Shown here: positions 58,892-64,000 of the stretch, piece after piece
How the letters are laid out: the number at the start of each line of letters is the position of its first letter
How positions within the stretch are numbered: position 1 is the stretch's first letter
NCBI GenBank assembly: GCA_963281255.1
Contig: OY725504.1
Coordinates: 2,232,001 to 2,296,000, forward strand
Source: Aphrocallistes beatrix
Taxonomy: Eukaryota > Porifera > Hexactinellida > Sceptrulophora > Aphrocallistidae
Reading direction: 5' to 3'
Length of the DNA stretch: 64,000 nucleotides
Program-made: the position numbers and the translations under genes
Notes under the pieces: model-generated
The model's input: only the letters and a program-made list of their open reading frames with translations
Told to the model about the DNA's origin: nothing
The model's database searches: none

Positions 58892-61714
58892 TCTGTAACC
58901 TGCCAATGACTCAAGATGGCTATTTCCATCTATTAGTTGCCGTTTGTTATTTATCTAAATATGTAATAGCAAGACCGCTGAAATCGAAGTGCACTAAAGA
59001 AGTTATTGACAAGCTACGTTCTATATACCTAACACTTGGCATCCCTGAAATCATTCAGCATGATCAAGGTCCAGAATTTCAGAGTAAGGTTGGTAAATAT
59101 CACTTTTCGGATAATAATGTTACCACCATAGTCTAGTTGTGAAAAAAGTTATTTGAAAGTATTTGTTTGTAGGAGTTCAAACAATTCCATGAAATTCTAA
59201 AAGTAGACAACCGATCAACAGCAGCGTATCACCCACAGAGTAATGGCCTAGTGGAAGCAGGAAATAAGATCTTGAAATGGTAGTAATTGAATATTTTTAG
59301 ATAGAAGTTTCTTGGATAACTATTCAATAACTTATATTTATTTAGCAAAATCGAAAAGTTTCGCAACGACGTAGACATTGAATGGACACAACGGCTTGAC
59401 GAGGCATGCTTAGCTGCAAACACACCTCAAAAAATCGACTAAGATTACCCCATTTAGATTAATGTTTGGCCGAGATTGCAATCCGGCTTATCTCTTTAGT
59501 ACAAGTGGCTTAGAACTAGATGGAAATTCAAGTTCTGATCATGCTATTGAAAATAATGACTCTGAAAGAAGTGAAAACTCGTATACAGTGCCCTCTGATT
59601 CATTAGAGTGGATAGAAAGTATGGACTCCCACAGAAATAGTGATTATGGAAATGCACGTACAAATATCCTACAAGATCAAGCAAGGCAGAAACAGATATT
59701 TGATGCTAAGATTCATCGTAAGAGGTTTGTTTTTCTTTTATATAAGTTAAAATATCTCTAATAGATTTAATTACTTACATTTGTGCAATGATTATGTAAA
59801 TGAAAACTAAGTAAAATAACGAAAGGAGATATCTTAATTTACTAAAAATACATTTACTCAATTACGGAATTTCCGAATTTTCGGACAGATCGGATACATA
59901 GAGTTGTTAAAATAAGCACGGATAACATAAATTGTAGACTCAGTATTTATTATAACTCTTTCCTTAGATCAAGCATCGAGAAGTCAGATAACGTGCTTAT
60001 CCGTAATATCAACAGAGACAAAAAGCTGCCTGGGACAAAATCACAACCTAAATATTTTGGGCCTTATCCAGTTCAAAGAGTTACAAAAGGCCATGTTGTT
60101 GTTGATAAGGAGAAAGGGAAAAAATCGAAAAAGGTGCCATTCCATCTCACCAAAAAGTATTTGCAGCGTATTTCACAGGTACTATATTTTCCTATCTACA
60201 CAAATATTAAAATACTACTCGATTTTAAGTATCTGTCATGGCTATCCGTTAAATGTTATGAGATAGCGAATAGATGTATAATATTACGTGTATATATCAA
60301 AGAACCAACAATTGATTTGTAAAATAACAATTATTTAGACTCATCACACTGTCGTTCAAACTACTACATCGACTACATCGACAAATCAGAATTCTCAAAA
60401 GCGAAAAGCATCCAAAAAGCTAAAACAATGCAAGGTTGGTTGGTTCATCATCAACATTTTTATGTTTACAGATTTCATATTTAAATTGCGTATTTGATAC
60501 ATTGCACGAATGTATACGTGTACAATAATCGGTAGCGTAAATCTCCCTATGCATGATACTTCAGTATGTTAGATCATTATTCTCAATTCTGTAGTTTCAA
60601 TCTTCGCCAACTTCCTCCTCAATGTCGTTTGAATGTTCCAACTCGAAATTAGATGACTTGACTACTAATTACTTCTCTAGCTCTAAATGTAAGTAAGTAA
60701 TATAGTATTTTGCAAAGGGAATCAAAAATAATAAAATTCCGCGAAATACTAGCTAGCTATTAGATGTACAAGGTACATATTAATTAAAAGATAAAATATC
60801 ACAAAAAATTCAAATTTTATAAAATCAGAATGCTAAAAAATATTATTTGATACAATTAATCCTTAGTCGAAGTGTACAACATTCACACAATTAAAATATC
60901 GTTCAGGTTTCAAACACCTATCCGTTCAAATTTTATTCTTAGTCAATTATTTTAAGGTGGAGATGGTACTATTGGTTCGATGGTAGAAATATTTGAATCT
61001 TATCCCAATCTTCCTACCTATGATGAATACCTGGAAATTATAAACAGCATCAAACCTAAACTTGTAAATGCGTTGAAAGAGAACTCCTACATCTCTGATT
61101 TACATTGACAATTAGATGAAAAATCTAAATATCTGAAATTCAATGATCTCATACCATCCAGAGACTTCAGTTGAATATGCTCTGAAAGAAAAGGTTGCTT
61201 GCCTGGTTTCCAAATGGTATAATGAACATCTCGAAACTTGTCAGATAGATATAGATGAAAGACATAAATGTGACTACCCCTTGGCTGTTCTATTACCTGT
61301 GGTACTGGAAAGTATTTCGAATTCTAAACTTAATTATATCGATTCTGAAGATGAGGGAACAAAAGATATTCAACTAAACTCGAACTCGGATATTGCTCAA
61401 GAGTGCTATTCTCACGGTGTCGCGTCTGAACTTGAAAAATTGTGTCCAATTTGGCAAGGGGAATTTAACCATATCCTACATGTAAACACCTGTTCGATAG
61501 ATAATGTAATATCACTGATTGGTTTAAATAAAGTTAGCATAGAGAATGCAATAAAATTCACCGGATTCACACCTAATACAGATGGAGAACATTTTTTGTC
61601 ACTAATTCATGACCTCAAGTTCGATGAACTTCGACACTACATTGCAAATTTAATCAATATTCCGCTTACAAACGAAATAATAGTTAAAAGTATAATTTCT
61701 TTGGTTCTGAGGCA

Positions 61715-62259
61715 TCCTTACTATTAAAACTCGATTAATGTTTGTATATATATATATATATATAACTCTGTAACGAATTGATTGAAGAAACTGCCAGGCG
61801 TAGAAAGCTGATTTTTGGCATGTGGGAGTCTTTTGGCTATGGCTCCAGTAAGTTCTGAGCTCAGACCAAAATGTCAACTCATCATGGAATTATGACGTCA
61901 TTGTCACATTTTTAAAAGTTAAGCAACACAGTTATTCGGGCATAACTCAGCCATTATAGGAGATAGAAGGCTGATTTTAATAGAATCTGTATACTAACAT
62001 ACCTCACATATGATACGACCTTCATCAAAAAATGATGACTCATCACTTTGTTATGACGTCATCATTACGCATCAAAAAATTTTAAATTGACAAATTTGGT
62101 GATTTTTCGAGTGAAATCGATTTTAACACTAAGACGGACGTATTTAGAGAGGTTATCTCCCTTATAATTAACCAATGTGATCCCAGGCGACCGAAGCGAG
62201 CCTACGGCGGACACGAAGTGTTCGCCAGCCGCGCAGCGCAAGCAAGCGAAGCGCGCTTG
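61715..62259 (+). mobile_element. Helitron-like family 1 copy inside the USP-like region
   Basis: TCCTTACTATTAAAACTCG after A, GCGAAGCGCGCTTG before T, 545 bp. It splits the protease-like domain between the Cys box and the zinc ribbon. Removing it leaves a frame that is open through the junction into LLRKFRLSNDVY. Confidence 0.9.
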
Positions 62260-62961
62260 TTAATAATAAAACTTCTTCGAAAATTCAGGCTATCTAACGA
62301 TGTTTATTCTACGACGTTTAAATGCTACAGCTGCTGTGATACATTTGATGCTAGTCTTCAAGTCGGCAGCTTTACTAAAGTCACCTCTACATTACAAGAT
62401 TGCATTGATAAGAAGATAATTCCTGCGAATTGCAAAAGATGCCAGTCAGACAAATCTAAACTTGAATTACTCTCTGGTCACTTCCAAAATATACCAACAA
62501 TATTCGTAATAGAACTTGGACATATCTCTGAATCAAATTGTACACTTAAAATGGGTGATATTGATGAGTCAATCTATATTGCTAACAATGAACGAACCCT
62601 ATGCTACAGATTGGCAGGATATACTTTATCTATTGGCAATCATTTCTATTTAATGATATACCAGAATGGTGTTTGGTACAAGTATAATGATCTGCTGTCT
62701 CCTAAAATATCAGAATGGGAGAAGAACACAACTTTGGGGAAACTGAATTCAGTGTTTACTTACTACACCCTGAATTATGTATTTAATCTACAAAATGATG
62801 TTTGTTATCTGTAGAATTTATTGTTGCAAAAACTAAAATATGTTAATAAACTTATTACTATATTGTACCAGATTGTATGAGTTTATTTACACAATAACAA
62901 CACTGTGTAACATATGCCAATACTTTCCTATTTTCTTTATTTTATTACTCATGATAAGTAT

Positions 62962-62983
62962 GCTACGGAACATGTTCCGTAGC
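62962..62983. other. 22-bp perfect palindrome
   Basis: GCTACGGAACA followed immediately by its inverse complement, lying between the transposase stop codon and the right TIR. It could be a subterminal protein-binding site or a transcription-end hairpin; neither is shown. Confidence 0.7.
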
Positions 62984-62991
62984 AAGTATAC

Positions 62992-63116
62992 GAAATCACC
63001 ACAGGAAGATGTAATAGTGTGATAGAATACTAAATATTCTAGATGCAATTGTCATCCCTTCCAATTAGGAAATCACCACAGGAAGATGTAATAGTGTGAT
63101 AGAATACTAAATATTC
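62992..63116. repeat. 48-bp direct duplication near the Ginger-like right end
   Basis: GAAATCACCACAGGAAGATG through AGAATACTAAATATTC occurs at 62992-63039 and again at 63069-63116, nearly identical, followed by shorter CTAAATATTCACYAAGATGA repeats. Confidence 0.9.
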
Positions 63117-63249
63117 ACTAAGATGACTAAATATTCACCAAGATGATCAATACATTAAATAGTAGAGGGGAGTCATTTTCTCACGCACCTATCGTAGGAA
63201 TATGACCCCCATATGAAAATGACTCCCCCTAATTATTGAGTATCCATGG

Positions 63250-63303
63250 TTCCTATATACAAGGGGAGTCATTTTCCCATGGGGGTCAATTTCTCATGCA
63301 ACA
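63250..63303 (-). repeat. Right terminal inverted repeat of Ginger-like copy 1
   Basis: Exact inverse of 56440-56493, ending TCTCATGCAACA before the GGCC duplication. Confidence 0.95.
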
Positions 63304-63307
63304 GGCC

Positions 63308-64000
63308 TAGCTACACCTAAGTATATAGGAGTACCTATGAATTAGCGTATAGTACTGATCCTATTATTTCTTATCTGTGTTATTAGCTATCAATAAACTA
63401 CTATTTATCAACTGCCTCTTCACATAAGATAAGAAATAATCACATGGCTACTCCCTATGGGAACCTGAGTATTCCGCCCCTACAGACTGGGGAAAGAATA
63501 GCTTCGTGGGAGAAACTATTTCGAGCTGCCGTGACGTCGTTACTTGCACAGGAGGGAGGCGAGAAGTTGGCAGTTGGATTACTTCCTGCCTATGTATGCA
63601 GAAGGCCAGCGGAGAGAGAACTCGTCAAATATATCGTCAGCGAAACTACAAAGCTCGAGGAAGCATTTCAAATCCTAATCAGCAACCTAGATCCACCTAT
63701 CGATCCCCAACAGTCAATAGTAAACTTGTGCCGCAAAGAATGAGAAGCCGGTGTCTTGGTGGACGATTATTTTTACTCTCTGAGGACTGCGGCAGAGGAA
63801 GCAGGCGCACCCTTGCGTATGGCGTGCTTGTTGCTAACCGGACAACTTCCGCCAGCCGTTCAGAGCCACATTAAGGAGTGGATTAACGGTAGAGAGGAGG
63901 TCACCAGGGCTACAGCAAGGGAATTTATCATTTTACTAGTACGGAGGGTATTGACCGAGAAGGGGATAAGCCTAGATCTCGGATACCGCAGCATGAATCG
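63308..64000 (+). pseudogene. 5' end of a second Gypsy-like element (LTR remnant and gag), cut by window end
   Basis: The gag frame starts ATG 63444 (MATPYGNLSIPPL). It is clearly homologous to the start of the element at 25123 (both share GGEK, LPAYVC and RPAERE motifs). It has one in-frame TGA at about 63741, after which GVLVDDYFYSL and APLRMACLLL continue in the same frame to the window edge. Upstream, 63308-63430 contains CACCTAAGTATATAG, similar to part of the 25151-25313 LTR, and TTCACA before a presumed primer-binding region. The LTR start would lie at or beyond the Ginger-like right end, so that element probably inserted in or next to this LTR. Confidence 0.8.

Larger units (their letters stand above)
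56573..62814 (+). pseudogene. Ginger-like transposase: HHCC, DDE integrase, GPY/F, USP-like protease
   Basis: HHCC finger: LYHDSDHPGQNATLNNIRRE, intron, KSCDKCQK. DDE core: WQHIGMG with Gly at 56961-56963 where Asp is expected, IIQHDQGPEF with the second Asp (59062-59064), and HPQSNGLVEAG with the Glu (59254-59256). Introns near 59089-59172, 59280-59345, 59725-59967, 60179-60338 and others have GT...AG borders. A frameshift lies near 59432, before PFRLMFGRD. GPY/F module: YFGPYPVQRVTKGHVVV (60050s). A long acidic linker follows, then a C-terminal domain resembling peptidase C19. It has HVNTCSIDNVISLI (Cys 61491-61493), CYSC and CKRC ribbon pairs, IFVIELGH, GNHFYLMIY (His 62641) and WYKYNDL. 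A stop lies in the 61085-61140 region. The N-terminus is short or missing. Confidence 0.85.
56440..63303 (+). mobile_element. Ginger-like DNA transposon, copy 1, complete ends
   Basis: Perfect 54-bp inverted repeats (56440-56493 and 63250-63303) begin TGTTGCATGAGAAATTG and end in CA. GGCC at 56436-56439 and 63304-63307 is a 4-bp duplication. Total 6864 bp, or about 4.4 kb without the nested family A element (56964-58891) and Helitron (61715-62259). A single intron-containing gene runs on the plus strand. No RT, RNase H or LTR is present. TIRs, a 4-bp palindromic duplication, a Gypsy-type integrase with GPY/F and a C-terminal protease are the defining traits of Ginger1. A further partial TIR-like motif (GGGGAGTCATTTTCTC) at 63165 repeats inside the right end. 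Confidence 0.9.

Noticed and set aside
62218-62280. Start codon at 62218 as the N-terminus of the USP-like frame
   Set aside because: Those codons are the 3' end of the inserted Helitron; the true reading comes from upstream of the insertion.
56440-62814. Interpretation of the integrase gene as a Gypsy retrotransposon or a domesticated host gene
   Set aside because: There is no RT, RNase H or LTR, and perfect TIRs with a 4-bp duplication enclose the gene, so a DNA transposon fits better.

Overview
This window looks like AT-rich repetitive DNA from an animal, probably an invertebrate. I recognise no host gene, no tRNA or rRNA gene, no CRISPR array and no prokaryotic operon structure. Nearly every segment I can explain is a transposable element or a relic of one. 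Many are inserted in one another, and several insertions can be proved by comparing a filled site with an empty copy in the same window. The clade cannot be determined from this sequence alone.

Layout. 1-8.6 kb: a broken Tc1/mariner transposase, a Helitron-like copy and a cluster of inverted-repeat MITEs. 8.6-11.8 kb: a frameshifted MULE (FLYWCH plus MULE) transposase with an unidentified broken reading frame beside it. 11.8-18.6 kb: a large TTAA-flanked foldback element, then a PIF/Harbinger transposon with both of its genes, sitting in the tip of a hAT-type MITE that contains a minisatellite. 20.7-25.3 kb: a full-length but broken Ty3/Gypsy LTR retrotransposon on the minus strand. 26.7-36.7 kb: nested TTAA elements, hAT MITEs and a decayed autonomous hAT. 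37.3-56.4 kb: many copies of one Helitron-like family, some carrying a long palindrome as cargo, plus a decayed copy of an integrase-type DNA transposon. 56.4-63.3 kb: a second, better preserved copy of that integrase-type transposon. 63.3-64 kb: the 5' end of another Gypsy-like element, cut by the window edge.

The most notable element spans 56440-63303. It has 54-bp perfect terminal inverted repeats beginning TG and ending CA, flanked by a 4-bp GGCC target duplication. It carries an intron-containing gene with an HHCC zinc finger, a Gypsy-type DDE integrase core, a GPY/F module and, at the C-terminus, a domain with the Cys box, CxxC zinc ribbon and His box of ubiquitin-specific proteases. 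This is the architecture of Ginger1 DNA transposons, except that the Ginger1 accounts I know describe OTU or Ulp1 proteases at the C-terminus. The copy is inactive: the first catalytic Asp reads Gly, there is at least one frameshift, and a TTAA element and a Helitron are inserted in the gene.

The second notable object is a palindrome of about 4.1 kb (51074-55152). Both of its outer ends are Helitron 5' ends in inverted orientation, and its core is the same palindrome family that other Helitron copies here carry at one fixed internal position. Two Helitrons and one MITE inserted later into its arms, and the opposite arm preserves the empty sites. These show exact A^T insertion without target duplication.
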